NCBI RefSeq assembly: GCF_021246445.1
Contig: NZ_JAJQXW010000002.1
Coordinates: 744,001 to 808,000, forward strand
Reading direction: 5' to 3'
Origin: Rhabdothermincola salaria
GTDB taxonomy: Bacteria > Actinomycetota > Acidimicrobiia > Acidimicrobiales > Acidimicrobilacustridaceae
DNA length: 64,000 nt
Under the pieces are notes generated by a model. That model saw only the letters and a program-made list of their open reading frames with translations, was not told where the DNA came from and ran no database searches. Below, piece after piece: positions 25,828 through 34,691 of this stretch. The position numbers were made by a program, and so were the translations under genes. Numbering within the stretch: the stretch's first letter is position 1; every line of letters begins with the position of its first letter.

Positions 25828-27972
25828 TCAGGTGGCCATCACCTGGAGCTGCTCGTAGAGCTTGGCCGCCACCCAGGAGGCGCCCTCCTCGGAGTAGTGG
25901 GCGCCGTCACGGGGGCGGGGGGCGAGACCCTCGACCTGCTCGGGGCACGGATGCCCGGTGGGGCACACGATGCTGGCCAGGTCGAGCACGCGGGTGTCGA
26001 TGGGGTGGGCGGCTGCGTAGCGCTCGTAGAGCTCGTTGATGTGGGCCATGCGCTCGGCGTTGAGGTCGTCAGGGGGCCCGATCATCTGCGACCAGGCGTT
26101 GGGCGGTTGTTGCACCAGCACCAGCAGCGAGTCGGTGCCCTGCAGGATGCGCTGCTTGGCCTCGTCGATGAGGCGCAGGATCACGTCGTCCGCCTCGGGG
26201 GTCCCGAACTCGTAGAAGGTCCCGTCGACCAGCCGGTCAGATGTCTCCCAGCTCGACATCCACAGGACCGTCGAGGCCTGCTTGGAGGCGGCCAGGCCGC
26301 TCTGCAACCGGATGGTCTCGGTCTCGCAGGGCTGAGCCCACGGGAAGGGCTCCTGGCCGGGACCGGGGGTGGCCAACCCGGTGATCTGGCTGCAACCCGG
26401 CAGGGTGGAGGCGGTGAAGCTCTGGCCGCTGTTGGTGGCGAACTGGGCCATGCCCGGGGCCACCGACGCGGCGATGGAGTCCCCGATCATCAGCACCCGG
26501 CCGATGTCGCGAGGCGGCAGCGTGGTGGTCGACGGCACGGCGTCGGTGGACTCGGTGGACTCCGGGGGCGTGGTCGTCGGTGGGGCGGTGGTGGGGATCG
26601 GCACGTCGGACTCGAAGGTCAGGACCTCTTCGGGGTTGGCCACGAGGAAGTCAGGTGGTGGCTCGGCGTCGCGGGTGCTCACCACGATGACCGAGGCCGC
26701 CAGAGCGAAGCCCACCGGCGCCGCCGCCCAGCCCTTCCATCCGTGCAGCCATCGTCCGTGCCGAATCGGTTGTTCGAGCAAGTAGTAGGACGCGACGGTG
26801 GCCCCGACGGTGACACCGAGGCGAAGGAGGAACAGCGAGAACCCCTCGAGGCGCGTGCTGCCCTCGTTGAGGAAGACCAGCACCGGCCAGTGCCACAGGT
26901 ACAGGCCGTAGGAGACGGCGCCCACCCACCGCAGCGGGCGCCACGACAGCACGGCGGCGAGGGGCGAGGGGCCGGGCGCGTTGATGGCCACGATGACGGC
27001 CACCACGGCCAGCTCGAAGACCACGAAGCCCCACGGGTAGAGCCACGCCGACCGGTCGCCGGCGGTGGCGAACAGCACCCCCATGACGGCCGCGCCCACG
27101 ACGCCGATGCCGAGCGGTCCGTAGCGGGACACCACACCGGGAGGGGCATGGCGGGCACGGAGGCGGCCGAGGGGGTACCGCGCCAGGGCGACGGCCAACA
27201 ACGCGCCGATCAACAGGCCGTGGGCCCGGCTGTCGGTGCCGTAGTAGGCCCGGGAGGGATCGCCCTCGTCGAAGTAGGCGGCCATGGCCCAGATGGAAGC
27301 GACCGTGCCGACCACGCTGAGCCCCACCAACCAGCGGGTGCTGCCCCGCCCGAGGCGCACCAGCCCGATGAAGATGAGGGGCCACACCAGGTAGAACTGC
27401 TCCTCGATGGCCAGCGACCAGGCGTGGCGCAGGGGCGAGGCGGCGCTCACCAGGTCGAAGTAGGACTGCTCGGTGAAGATGAAGTGCCAGTTGGCGCCGT
27501 AGAAGAGCGTCCACAGCGAGTCCGACCGCACCGACCCGAGCCGGTCGGCCGGCCAGGCGATCGCCGCCCAGATGGCCACCACGGCGAGCACGAGGAACAG
27601 GGCGGGCAGGAGGCGCCGGGCCCGCCGGACCCAGAACGCCCCCAGGTCCGTGGTGCCCGACCGCCCCCACTCCACGAGCAGCAGCGAGGTGATGAGGTAG
27701 CCGGAGAGGACGAAGAACGTGTCGACGCCCAGGAAGCCGCCGGGGAGCCAGCCGGCGCCGAAGTGGTAGGCGAGCACGGTGAGCACGGCGACGGCCCGCA
27801 GCCCGTCGAGCGCCGGGATGTGCCCGAAGCGGGTCGGGAGACCGGCCGTCCCCCGCTCGGCCGGCTCGGATCCGTCGACGGGCTGGGTGGTCACCGGGAG
27901 CGGCAAGGGGTCGCCGAGGACCGGGTACTCCCGATCGGGGGGCGAGCTCTCGTGCTCGTTGTCGATGCCCAT
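25828..27972 (-). CDS. OafA-type membrane acyltransferase with C-terminal SGNH domain
   Basis: This 714-residue protein has two parts. The acyltransferase-3 membrane domain (about 50-400) begins RFGHIPALDGLRAVAVLTVL and contains SGYLITSLLLVEW and ACAD-independent family blocks such as AIEEQFYLVWPLIF. After a Thr/Pro linker (about 455-490) comes an extracellular SGNH hydrolase domain. Its Ser is in MIGDSIAASVAPG and its Asp/His pair in RDGAHYSEEGA. Such fusions O-acetylate cell-surface glycans. It is transcribed alone, leftward. Confidence 0.9.
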   Translation of the reverse strand: MGIDNEHESSPPDREYPVLGDPLPLPVTTQPVDGSEPAERGTAGLPTRFGHIPALDGLRAVAVLTVLAYHFGAGWLPGGFLGVDTFFVLSGYLITSLLLVEWGRSGTTDLGAFWVRRARRLLPALFLVLAVVAIWAAIAWPADRLGSVRSDSLWTLFYGANWHFIFTEQSYFDLVSAASPLRHAWSLAIEEQFYLVWPLIFIGLVRLGRGSTRWLVGLSVVGTVASIWAMAAYFDEGDPSRAYYGTDSRAHGLLIGALLAVALARYPLGRLRARHAPPGVVSRYGPLGIGVVGAAVMGVLFATAGDRSAWLYPWGFVVFELAVVAVIVAINAPGPSPLAAVLSWRPLRWVGAVSYGLYLWHWPVLVFLNEGSTRLEGFSLFLLRLGVTVGATVASYYLLEQPIRHGRWLHGWKGWAAAPVGFALAASVIVVSTRDAEPPPDFLVANPEEVLTFESDVPIPTTAPPTTTPPESTESTDAVPSTTTLPPRDIGRVLMIGDSIAASVAPGMAQFATNSGQSFTASTLPGCSQITGLATPGPGQEPFPWAQPCETETIRLQSGLAASKQASTVLWMSSWETSDRLVDGTFYEFGTPEADDVILRLIDEAKQRILQGTDSLLVLVQQPPNAWSQMIGPPDDLNAERMAHINELYERYAAAHPIDTRVLDLASIVCPTGHPCPEQVEGLAPRPRDGAHYSEEGASWVAAKLYEQLQVMAT

Positions 27973-28124
27973 CGTCCGTGCGTCCTTGTCGGCCGGCTCC
28001 GTTGCCGGCGTCGCGCCCCAGAGGGCTCAGTGTACGGCCGTGACGTCCGGCACCCGTAGTCGCCCGACCGCGACGAGCGTTCCCCGGCGACCGGCTGCTC
28101 CGGGGGAGCGATGGCCCTGGTCGG

Positions 28125-28130
28125 TAGCGT
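28125..28130 (+). promoter_or_regulatory. Leaderless-type -10 of fdhD
   Basis: TAGCGT, within GGTAGCGT, lies 7 bases before the ATG at 28138. The same octamer occurs upstream of the genes at 38450 and 49809. Confidence 0.55.
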
Positions 28131-28137
28131 GGGGGCC

Positions 28138-28959
28138 ATGTCCCGAGGCCGCAGCGAGACCGTGCTCACCCGACGGTTCGACGGCCGCTCGCTGCGCCGT
28201 GCACCCGACGAGGTCGTGGTCGAGGAGCCCCTCTCGATCCACCTCGACGGCACCCTGGTGGCCACCACGATGCGCACGCCGGGCCACGACTTCGAGCTGG
28301 CGGTGGGGTTCTGCTTCACCGAAGGGCTGCTCGGCGGCGCGGAGGTGCGCACCTGCCGCTACTGCGCCACCGGCTCGGCCGTCGAGACGGCGTTCAACGT
28401 GGTCTCGGTGGACACCGGCGGTCTGGCCCCGCCCCCCACCCCCCGGTTGGGACCGGCCACGTCGTCGTGCGGCCTGTGCGGTTCCCAGACGCTCGACGAG
28501 CTCACCGACCGGCTGGCCCCGCTGCCCCCGGTCCACGGGCCGGCGTTCGAGGTGCTGCTGGCCGCTCCTGATCTCCTCCGCGACGCGCAGGGCCTGTTCG
28601 ACGCCACCGGGTCGGTGCACGCCGCTGCCGCGTTCACCGCCGAGGCCGACCTGGTGGAGGTGCGCGAGGACATCGGGCGACACAACGCCGTCGACAAGGT
28701 GGTGGGGCGGTTGCTCCTCGACGACCACCTCCCGGCCACCGGCATGGGTCTGGTGGTCAGCGGGCGGGCGTCCTTCGAGCTGGTGGCCAAGGCCTGGGCC
28801 GCCGGGTTCGCGTCGATGGTGGCGGTGAGCGGGCCCTCCGCGCTCGCCGTGGACACCGCTCGGAGGGCCGGATTGGTCCTCGTCGGCTTCGCCCGCGACG
28901 GTGGCGGCAACCTCTACGCCCCCGTCGAGGGCGGTCCCGTGCCCTCGACCGGCGTCTGA
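28138..28959 (+). CDS. fdhD: Formate dehydrogenase sulfurtransferase
   Basis: FdhD carries sulfur from a cysteine desulfurase to the molybdenum cofactor of formate dehydrogenases, which need it for activity. The 273-residue protein contains the catalytic loop SSCGLCGS (Cys111, Cys114), VREDIGRHNAVDKVVGRLL (near 180-198) and VSGRASFELVAKAW. The ATG at 28138 is chosen over a GTG/ATG nine codons upstream because a TAGCGT hexamer sits 7 bases before it. It directly precedes its probable client enzyme, 14 bases away. Confidence 0.94.
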   Translation: MSRGRSETVLTRRFDGRSLRRAPDEVVVEEPLSIHLDGTLVATTMRTPGHDFELAVGFCFTEGLLGGAEVRTCRYCATGSAVETAFNVVSVDTGGLAPPPTPRLGPATSSCGLCGSQTLDELTDRLAPLPPVHGPAFEVLLAAPDLLRDAQGLFDATGSVHAAAAFTAEADLVEVREDIGRHNAVDKVVGRLLLDDHLPATGMGLVVSGRASFELVAKAWAAGFASMVAVSGPSALAVDTARRAGLVLVGFARDGGGNLYAPVEGGPVPSTGV

Positions 28960-28973
28960 TCAGGAGCTCCCCG

Positions 28974-31304
28974 GTGCCCGCCTCGTCCGACCGCCCCCGA
29001 CCCACCGACCGCCCCCGAGCGACGGACCGCCCCCGGCCGGCCGGTCGCGCCCGCCGCGTGGCGGCCCGACTCAGCGACCGCCTCCCGATCACCCCCGAGC
29101 TGTGGGTCGGTCCCCGGCCCAACGGCATCGGGGAGCAGAAGCCCAACCACTTCGGCGACATGGCCCGCATCGCCTGGCTCAACCGCAAGAGCGCCGGGTA
29201 CGCCTGGAAGCTGCTCACCCAGGGGGTGTGCGACGGCTGCGCCCTCGGTGTGGCCGGATTGCACGACTGGACCATCGACGGCGTGCACCTGTGCACCACC
29301 CGACTGCGGCTGCTCGAGGTCAACTGCGCCGATCCGCTCGATCCGTCGGTCCTGGCCGATGCCGAGGCCCTGCGGTCGCGCACCGGAGCCGAGCTGCGCG
29401 ACCTGGGTCGCCTCGGACACCCCATGCGCCGGCGACGGGGTGAGGCCGGGTTCCGGCCGATCACGTGGGACGAGGCCCTCGGCGCGCTGGCCGACGGCCT
29501 GCGCGCCGCCGGCCCCGAACGGTCGGCGCTGTTCCTCACCAGCCGGGGCCTCACCAACGAGAGCTACTACGTGGCCGGCAAGGCGGCGCGGGCGTTGGGC
29601 ATCGCCAACGTCGACTCCGCGGCGCGCGTCTGCCACGCCCCGTCGACCACCGCGCTCAAGGCCACCGTCGGGGTGGCGGCCACCACGTGCTCGTTGCAGG
29701 ACGTGATCGAGAGCGACCTGGTCGTCATCTGGGGGGCCAACCCGGCCAACAACCAGCCCGTGTTCATGAAGTACCTCTTCCTGGCCCGCAAGCGCGGGTG
29801 CCGGGTCGTGGTCGTGAACCCGTACCTCGAACCCGGCCTCGACCGCTACTGGGTGCCGTCCAACGCCGAGTCCGCCCTGTTCGGCACCCAGATGTGCGAC
29901 CTGCACGTGCCGGTGCGCCCCGGTGGCGACGTGGCCTTCGCCAACGCCGCCCTCAAGGTCCTGATCGAGCGCGACGCCGTCGACCGCGACTTCGTCGACG
30001 CCCACACCGAGGGGTGGGACGAGCTCGTCGCCGCCCTCGACGCCCAGCCCATGCACGACCTGTTGCTCGACGCCGGGCTCACCCTCGCCCAGGTCGAGGC
30101 CTTCGTCGACGAGTACCAGGCCGCGTCGTCGGCCATCTTGTTGTGGTCGATGGGCATCACCCAGCACCGCCGCGCCGAGAGCGGGGTGCAGGCCATCGTG
30201 AACCTGGGCCTGGCCCGGGGCAACGTGGGGCGCGACGGGGCCGGCCTCATGCCCCTGCGCGGCCACTCCGGTGTGCAGGGGGGCGCCGAGATGGGGGCCT
30301 ACGCCACCGCGCTGCCGGGTGGGGTGCTCCCCGACGACACCAGCGCGGCGGCGCTCTCCGCCCAGTGGGGCTTCCCCGTGCCCGCCCATGCCGGGCTGAC
30401 CGCCGCCGAGATGCCCGAGGCCGCCGAACGCGGCGAGCTCGACGTGCTGTGGATGTCGGGCGGGAACTTCCTCGACGTGCTCCCCGATCCCGTCCGGATC
30501 GAGGCCGCCCTGGCCACCGTGCCCCTGCGCGTCCACCAGGACATCGTCGTGAGCTCCCAGATGCTGGTGCCCGGCGACGACGTCATCCTCCTTCCCGTCG
30601 CCACCCGCTACGAGCAAGAGGGCGGGGGCACCGAGACCACGACCGAGCGGCGCATCGCCTTCTCGCCCGAGATCCCCCGCCAGGTCGGCCTGGCCCGCAG
30701 CGAGTGGCGCCTCTTCGGCGACGTCGCCCAACGGGTCGACCCCGAGCTCGCACCGTTCTTCGCCTGGCCCGACAACCGGGCCCTGCGCGCCGAGATCGCC
30801 GAGGTCGTGCCCGCCTACGCCGGCATCGAGCACCTCGAGCGGACGGGTGACGCCGTGCAGTGGGGCGGGCGCCACCTCTGCGCCGACGGCGTGTTCCCCA
30901 CGCCGTCGGGCCGCGGCCGCTTCACCCCTCTCTCCCCGCCCACCCACGACCTCGCCCCGGGCACCTTCACCGTGGCCACCCGGCGCGGCAAGCAGTTCAA
31001 CTCCATGGTCTTCGGCGAGATCGACCCCCTCACCGGCGCCGGACGCGACGCGGTGTACATCGACGACGCCGACGCCGCCGCCCTGGGCCTCGACGAGGGC
31101 GACCGGGTGCTGTTGCGCAACGAGGTCGGCGAGTACCTCGGTCGGGTCCACCTGGCCCGGCTGCCGGCGCGCACCCTCCAGGTCCACTGGCCCGAAGGCA
31201 ACGTGGTGATCGGGGCCGGCGCCGACCACCGCGACCCCGTCTCCCGCGTGCCCGACTACAACGCCGTGGTCACCGTCGAGCGGGCGCCCGACGACCCTCG
31301 CTGA
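28974..31304 (+). CDS. FdhF/YdeP-family molybdopterin oxidoreductase (formate dehydrogenase-like)
   Basis: This 776-residue member of the DMSO reductase superfamily binds bis-molybdopterin guanine dinucleotide. It begins with an unusual low-complexity tail of repeated DRPRPT-like units (residues 6-27). GVCDGCALGV (near 85-94) is the reduced cysteine motif typical of the YdeP branch. Molybdopterin blocks include VIWGANPANNQPVF, GHSGVQGGAEMG and LPVATRYEQEGGGTETTTER. A C-terminal molydopterin-binding domain begins near 660. Dependence on the adjacent fdhD supports formate as substrate, but other YdeP-type roles (acid resistance) are possible. The start is a GTG at 28974 with CAGGAG upstream. 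Confidence 0.9.
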   Translation: MPASSDRPRPTDRPRATDRPRPAGRARRVAARLSDRLPITPELWVGPRPNGIGEQKPNHFGDMARIAWLNRKSAGYAWKLLTQGVCDGCALGVAGLHDWTIDGVHLCTTRLRLLEVNCADPLDPSVLADAEALRSRTGAELRDLGRLGHPMRRRRGEAGFRPITWDEALGALADGLRAAGPERSALFLTSRGLTNESYYVAGKAARALGIANVDSAARVCHAPSTTALKATVGVAATTCSLQDVIESDLVVIWGANPANNQPVFMKYLFLARKRGCRVVVVNPYLEPGLDRYWVPSNAESALFGTQMCDLHVPVRPGGDVAFANAALKVLIERDAVDRDFVDAHTEGWDELVAALDAQPMHDLLLDAGLTLAQVEAFVDEYQAASSAILLWSMGITQHRRAESGVQAIVNLGLARGNVGRDGAGLMPLRGHSGVQGGAEMGAYATALPGGVLPDDTSAAALSAQWGFPVPAHAGLTAAEMPEAAERGELDVLWMSGGNFLDVLPDPVRIEAALATVPLRVHQDIVVSSQMLVPGDDVILLPVATRYEQEGGGTETTTERRIAFSPEIPRQVGLARSEWRLFGDVAQRVDPELAPFFAWPDNRALRAEIAEVVPAYAGIEHLERTGDAVQWGGRHLCADGVFPTPSGRGRFTPLSPPTHDLAPGTFTVATRRGKQFNSMVFGEIDPLTGAGRDAVYIDDADAAALGLDEGDRVLLRNEVGEYLGRVHLARLPARTLQVHWPEGNVVIGAGADHRDPVSRVPDYNAVVTVERAPDDPR

Positions 31305-31305
31305 G

Positions 31306-31324
31306 CGCCCCGTAGAGTGGGGCG
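31306..31324. terminator. Short hairpin between the fdhF-like gene and chdC
   Basis: CGCCCC and GGGGCG form a 6-bp stem with a 7-base loop immediately after the stop at 31304. The loop contains the TAGAGT -10 hexamer of chdC, so the hairpin and promoter overlap and only one may be meaningful. Confidence 0.35.
31313..31318 (+). promoter_or_regulatory. Leaderless-type -10 of chdC
   Basis: TAGAGT lies 7 bases before the GTG at 31326. This spacing is the reason for preferring that GTG over the one at 31317. Confidence 0.5.
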
Positions 31325-31325
31325 T

Positions 31326-32009
31326 GTGAGTGATCCCGTGTCCCCCTCGGTCGGCCTGGGGGTGGTGCACCTGTTCTGCAGGGTGACGCCGCTCACCGAG
31401 GCCGACGCCGTGTCCGCCGCCGTCGAGAAGGCGCAGGGCGACGGCGTGCAGGTCGTCACCGTGGCCGTGCTCGGCCACAAGGCCGACCTCGCCGTCATGG
31501 CCCTCGATGCCGACCTGTGGCGCCTGCGCGAGCTGCAGGCCGCCCTCGCCGACGCCGGGCTCGAGATCTGCGACTCCTACGTCTCGCTCACCGAGCTGTC
31601 CGAGTACGCCCAGGGCGTGCCCGACCAGATGAAGCAGGCCCGCCTACACCCCCAGCTGCCGCCCGAGGGCAAGCCTTCGTGGTGCTTCTACCCGATGTCG
31701 AAGCGACGCGAGGCCGACGCCAACTGGTTCACCCTGCCCTACGACGAGCGCAAGGAGCTCATGTACGAGCACGGCGCGTCGGGTCGCACCTTCGCCGGGC
31801 GGGTGCTGCAGGTCGTCACCGGGTCCGCCGGCCTCGACGACTACGAGTGGGGGGTCACGCTCTTCGCCGTGAACCCCGACGACCTCAAGGAGGTCGTCTA
31901 CACCATGCGCTTCGATCGGGCGTCGGCCGTCTACGCCGACTTCGGTCCCTTCTACACCGGCATGGTGGCGCCGGTCGGCGAGGTCCTCGCCCGCCTCGGT
32001 GTCGACTGA
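31326..32009 (+). CDS. chdC: Coproheme decarboxylase (HemQ/ChdC, chlorite dismutase family)
   Basis: ChdC converts coproheme to heme b using H2O2, the last step of the actinobacterial/firmicute heme pathway. The 227-residue protein has the actinobacterial blocks WCFYPMSKRREADANWF (the Tyr in FYPMSK is the catalytic radical site), LMYEHGASGRTFAG with the proximal-His region, and TGSAGLDDYEWGVTLF. The family also contains true chlorite dismutases, but the YPMSK block argues for ChdC. No other heme gene is adjacent. It overlaps larE by 11 bases. Confidence 0.88.
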   Translation: MSDPVSPSVGLGVVHLFCRVTPLTEADAVSAAVEKAQGDGVQVVTVAVLGHKADLAVMALDADLWRLRELQAALADAGLEICDSYVSLTELSEYAQGVPDQMKQARLHPQLPPEGKPSWCFYPMSKRREADANWFTLPYDERKELMYEHGASGRTFAGRVLQVVTGSAGLDDYEWGVTLFAVNPDDLKEVVYTMRFDRASAVYADFGPFYTGMVAPVGEVLARLGVD

Positions 32010-32832
32010 CCTGCGTCGCGGCCCCGTCGCCGCCGTCGACCACGCCCTCGATCGTCTGCGACGTGAGCTGGTCCACCTCGAACGGGTGGTGGTGGCCTTC
32101 AGCGGAGGAGCCGACTCGTCCCTGCTGGCGCAGGTCGCCCACACCACGCTCGGGCCCGATCGCTGCCTGGTGGTCACCGCCGTGTCGCCGTCGCTGGCCG
32201 GCGCCGAGCACGACGATTGCCGGGCCCTCGCGGCCGAGTGGGGGCTGCGGTGGCACGAGGTGGCCACCGACGAGATGGCCGACGCCGCCTACCGGGGCAA
32301 CGACGGCGACCGGTGCTTCCACTGCAAGTCCGCCCTGATGGACGCGGTGGCGCCGCTCGCCGCGGAGGAGGAGGCCACCGTGGTGCTCGGGGTCAACCTC
32401 GACGACCTGGGCGACCACCGGCCGGGTCAGCGGGCGGCGGCCGACGCCGGGGCCGTGTTCCCCTTCGTCGAGGCGGGCCTCACCAAGGCCATGGTCCGTG
32501 AGGTGTCACGTCACCTGGGACTGCGCACCTGGGACAAGCCGGCGGCGGCCTGCCTGGCCTCTCGGGTGCCCTACGGCACCGGCGTCACCGTGGCCGTCCT
32601 GGGTCGGGTCGAGCGGGCCGAGGCCGCCGTGCGCGAGCTCGGGTTCGCCGAGCTCCGGGTGCGCCACTACGACGACACCGCCCGCATCGAGGTGCCGGTG
32701 GCCGACCTGCCCCGCCTGCTGGACCAGCGCGAGGCGGTGGTGGCCGCCGTGCGTCGGGCCGGCTACCGCTACGTGACCGTCGACCTCGAGGGCCTCCGCT
32801 CCGGCAACCTCAACGACGCCCTACGACCCTGA
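31999..32832 (+). CDS. larE: LarE-type ATP-dependent sulfur transferase
   Basis: LarE adenylates a pyridinium dicarboxylate intermediate and inserts sulfur to build the nickel-pincer cofactor of lactate racemase-type enzymes. The 277-residue PP-loop protein has FSGGADSSLLAQ at 34-45. Three cysteines fit the family sites: Cys106 and Cys109 in DRCFHCKSALM and Cys185 in AACLASRVPYGT. A three-cysteine set suggests an iron-sulfur LarE that recycles sulfur instead of sacrificing its own cysteine; this is inference. No larB or larC is in the window. The GTG start lies inside the end of chdC. Confidence 0.85.
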   Translation: MSTDLRRGPVAAVDHALDRLRRELVHLERVVVAFSGGADSSLLAQVAHTTLGPDRCLVVTAVSPSLAGAEHDDCRALAAEWGLRWHEVATDEMADAAYRGNDGDRCFHCKSALMDAVAPLAAEEEATVVLGVNLDDLGDHRPGQRAAADAGAVFPFVEAGLTKAMVREVSRHLGLRTWDKPAAACLASRVPYGTGVTVAVLGRVERAEAAVRELGFAELRVRHYDDTARIEVPVADLPRLLDQREAVVAAVRRAGYRYVTVDLEGLRSGNLNDALRP

Positions 32833-32912
32833 CCGGTCGGTCGTCAGGCACGGCCCACGGTGGGGATGTCCGATTCGGGAGTCGAGTGCGGGCCCCGGTC
32901 GGGCGGCGGATG

Positions 32913-32947
32913 GGAGCGCCAGCGACCCCGCCGCACCGCGGCGCTCC
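32913..32947. terminator. Possible terminator between convergent larE and flavoenzyme genes
   Basis: GGAGCGCC and GGCGCTCC form an 8-bp stem around a 19-base loop in the 133-bp convergent gap. The loop is long, so support is modest. Confidence 0.35.
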
Positions 32948-32965
32948 GCGCCGCCAGAGTCGCGG

Positions 32966-34294
32966 TCACTCGGCTTGGCGGGCGGCGGTGTTGACCGGGT
33001 CCCACACCGGGGAGAACGGCGGGGCATAGGCCAGGTCGAGGTAGACGAGGTCGTCGACGCTCATCTCGGCCCACAGGGCGGTGGCGATGGTGTCGATGCG
33101 CTTGCCGGCACCGGGCGCCCCCACGATCTGGCCGCCGAGGAGGCGCCGGTCGCCCCGATCGTGGACCAGCTTCACGTGCACGGGGCCGTTGCCCGGGAAG
33201 TAGTGGGCTCGGGTGCTGGCCCTGACCGTGGTGGCCACCGGGTCGAACCCGGCGGCGAGGGCCTCGACCTCGGTGAGCCCGGTGCGGGCGATCTCGGTGT
33301 CGAAGAGCCGGGTGATGGCCGTGCCCAGCACCCCTGGGAAGCGGGCGTCGCCGCCGCCGAGGTTGATGCCGGCCACCCGGGCCGCCTTGTTGGCCACCGT
33401 CCCCAGCGCGATCCACGTCGGCTGGCCGGTGACGCGGTGGTGCGACTCGCAGCAGTCGCCGGCGGCGTAGACGCCCTCGGCGGAGGTGCGCTGGTGGTCG
33501 TCGACCGAGATGGCCCCGCGGACACCCGTGGTGAGCCCGGCGGCGCCCGCCAGCTCCCCGTTGGGGGTGACACCGAGGCCGAGGACGATCAGGTCGGCCT
33601 CGTGGCTGTCTTGCTGTCCGATGACGCGTCCGGGCTCCACGTCGACGACCGGCTGACCGAGGCGGAGCTCGATGCCGTGGCCCTCGGCGGCGTCGCCGAC
33701 CAGTGCGGCCATGTCCGGGTCGAGGTTGCGCAGGAGCTGGGGGGCCATGTCGTAGACGGTGACCCGGGCGCCGCGCTGCACGAAGGCCTCGGCCATCTCC
33801 ACGCCGATGTAGCCGCCGCCCACGACCGCCACCCGTCGGCCCTCGACGTCGGTGGCCAGCGCGGCGATGGCCGAGGCATCGGCCAGGGTGTGCACGAGGT
33901 GCACCCCGGGCTGCCCGATCCCGCTCCACGGTGGGGCGATGGGGCGGGCCCCGGTGCCGATCATGAGCTGGTCGAAGCCGAGGGTGACCGTCTCACCGCC
34001 CTCGAGGTCGCGCGCCTCCACGGTGCGGGCGCCGAGGTCGATGGCCATCGCCTCGTGCCGGAGCCGCACGTCGATGTCCTGCTTGGCGCGGAACACCTCC
34101 GGGGCCCGGGCCACCAGCGACTCGACGTCGTCGACCTCGCCGCTCACGTGGTACGGGATGCCACACGCGGCGTAGCTGGTGCGGACCCCCTTCTCGAGGA
34201 CCACGATCTCGAGGTCGGGGCGGGCCCGACGCACTCCGGAGGCCGCGGCCATGCCACCCGCGTCCCCACCGATCACCACCAGGCGTTCTGTCAT
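32966..34294 (-). CDS. CoA-disulfide reductase/NADH oxidase-family flavoenzyme
   Basis: This 442-residue pyridine nucleotide-disulfide oxidoreductase has VVIGGDAGGMAAASGVRR as FAD site. The single redox cysteine is Cys44 in SYAACGIPYHVSGEV. VAVVGGGYIGVEMAEAF (about 155-171) is the NAD(P)H site, and SAEGVYAAGDCCESHH (about 280) is the second FAD contact. One cysteine rather than a CXXXXC pair defines the CoA-disulfide reductase/Nox/Npx group. It is monocistronic, with a TACGGT hexamer 7 bases before its ATG. Confidence 0.9.
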   Translation of the reverse strand: MTERLVVIGGDAGGMAAASGVRRARPDLEIVVLEKGVRTSYAACGIPYHVSGEVDDVESLVARAPEVFRAKQDIDVRLRHEAMAIDLGARTVEARDLEGGETVTLGFDQLMIGTGARPIAPPWSGIGQPGVHLVHTLADASAIAALATDVEGRRVAVVGGGYIGVEMAEAFVQRGARVTVYDMAPQLLRNLDPDMAALVGDAAEGHGIELRLGQPVVDVEPGRVIGQQDSHEADLIVLGLGVTPNGELAGAAGLTTGVRGAISVDDHQRTSAEGVYAAGDCCESHHRVTGQPTWIALGTVANKAARVAGINLGGGDARFPGVLGTAITRLFDTEIARTGLTEVEALAAGFDPVATTVRASTRAHYFPGNGPVHVKLVHDRGDRRLLGGQIVGAPGAGKRIDTIATALWAEMSVDDLVYLDLAYAPPFSPVWDPVNTAARQAE

Positions 34295-34301
34295 ACCCCC
34301 G

Positions 34302-34307
34302 ACCGTA
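34302..34307 (-). promoter_or_regulatory. Leaderless-type -10 of the flavoenzyme gene
   Basis: TACGGT in GGTACGGT on the minus strand lies 7 bases before the ATG at 34294. Confidence 0.55.
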
Positions 34308-34343
34308 CCGGGGTGCCCGCCCGTCCCCCAGGGTCCGAGAGCC

Positions 34344-34691
34344 CTAGTGGATCAGGTCGTCCAGTCGGGCGAAGAAGGCGGAGCGGGCGAAGACCTCGGC
34401 CCCGGCGGCGTGGGCCCGGTCGAGCCGCTCGCGGTCGACGTGGCTCCCGAAGGCCAGCACCCGGTGGGTGCCTGCCGCCCCCGCCGCCGCGGCGATGGCG
34501 TCGAGGGCGTCCGGGGTGGCCAGGTCGACCACGACGGTGTTGCTCGTGGCTCCGGCGGTGCCGAGGACCTCGGCCAGCGCCGTGGCGTCACTGACGAAGC
34601 GCACGTCCACCCCACGCGCCGGCAGACCACCGAACCGTGACCGGTCCATGAGGTCGCGGACCAGGACGACGACGCCGCCGGGATCGCTCAC
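34344..34691 (-). CDS. Small protein of unknown function, receiver-like fold
   Basis: The 115-residue product begins VSDPGGVVVLVRDLMDRSRF, then VDVRFVSDATALAEVL and NTVVVDLATPDALDAIAAAA, ending VLAFGSHVDRERLDRAHAAG and an AFFARLDDLIH tail. The alternating strand/helix pattern and the Asp after VVV resemble a response-regulator receiver domain without an output domain. The family could not be named. The GTG at 34691 overlaps the stop of the upstream gene (GTGA), so the two proteins are co-translated and may work together. Confidence 0.7.
   Translation of the reverse strand: MSDPGGVVVLVRDLMDRSRFGGLPARGVDVRFVSDATALAEVLGTAGATSNTVVVDLATPDALDAIAAAAGAAGTHRVLAFGSHVDRERLDRAHAAGAEVFARSAFFARLDDLIH

Noticed and set aside
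28914-31478. An 854-codon minus-strand frame over the formate dehydrogenase-like gene
   Set aside because: It is antisense to a protein with intact molybdopterin motifs and is itself compositionally biased.
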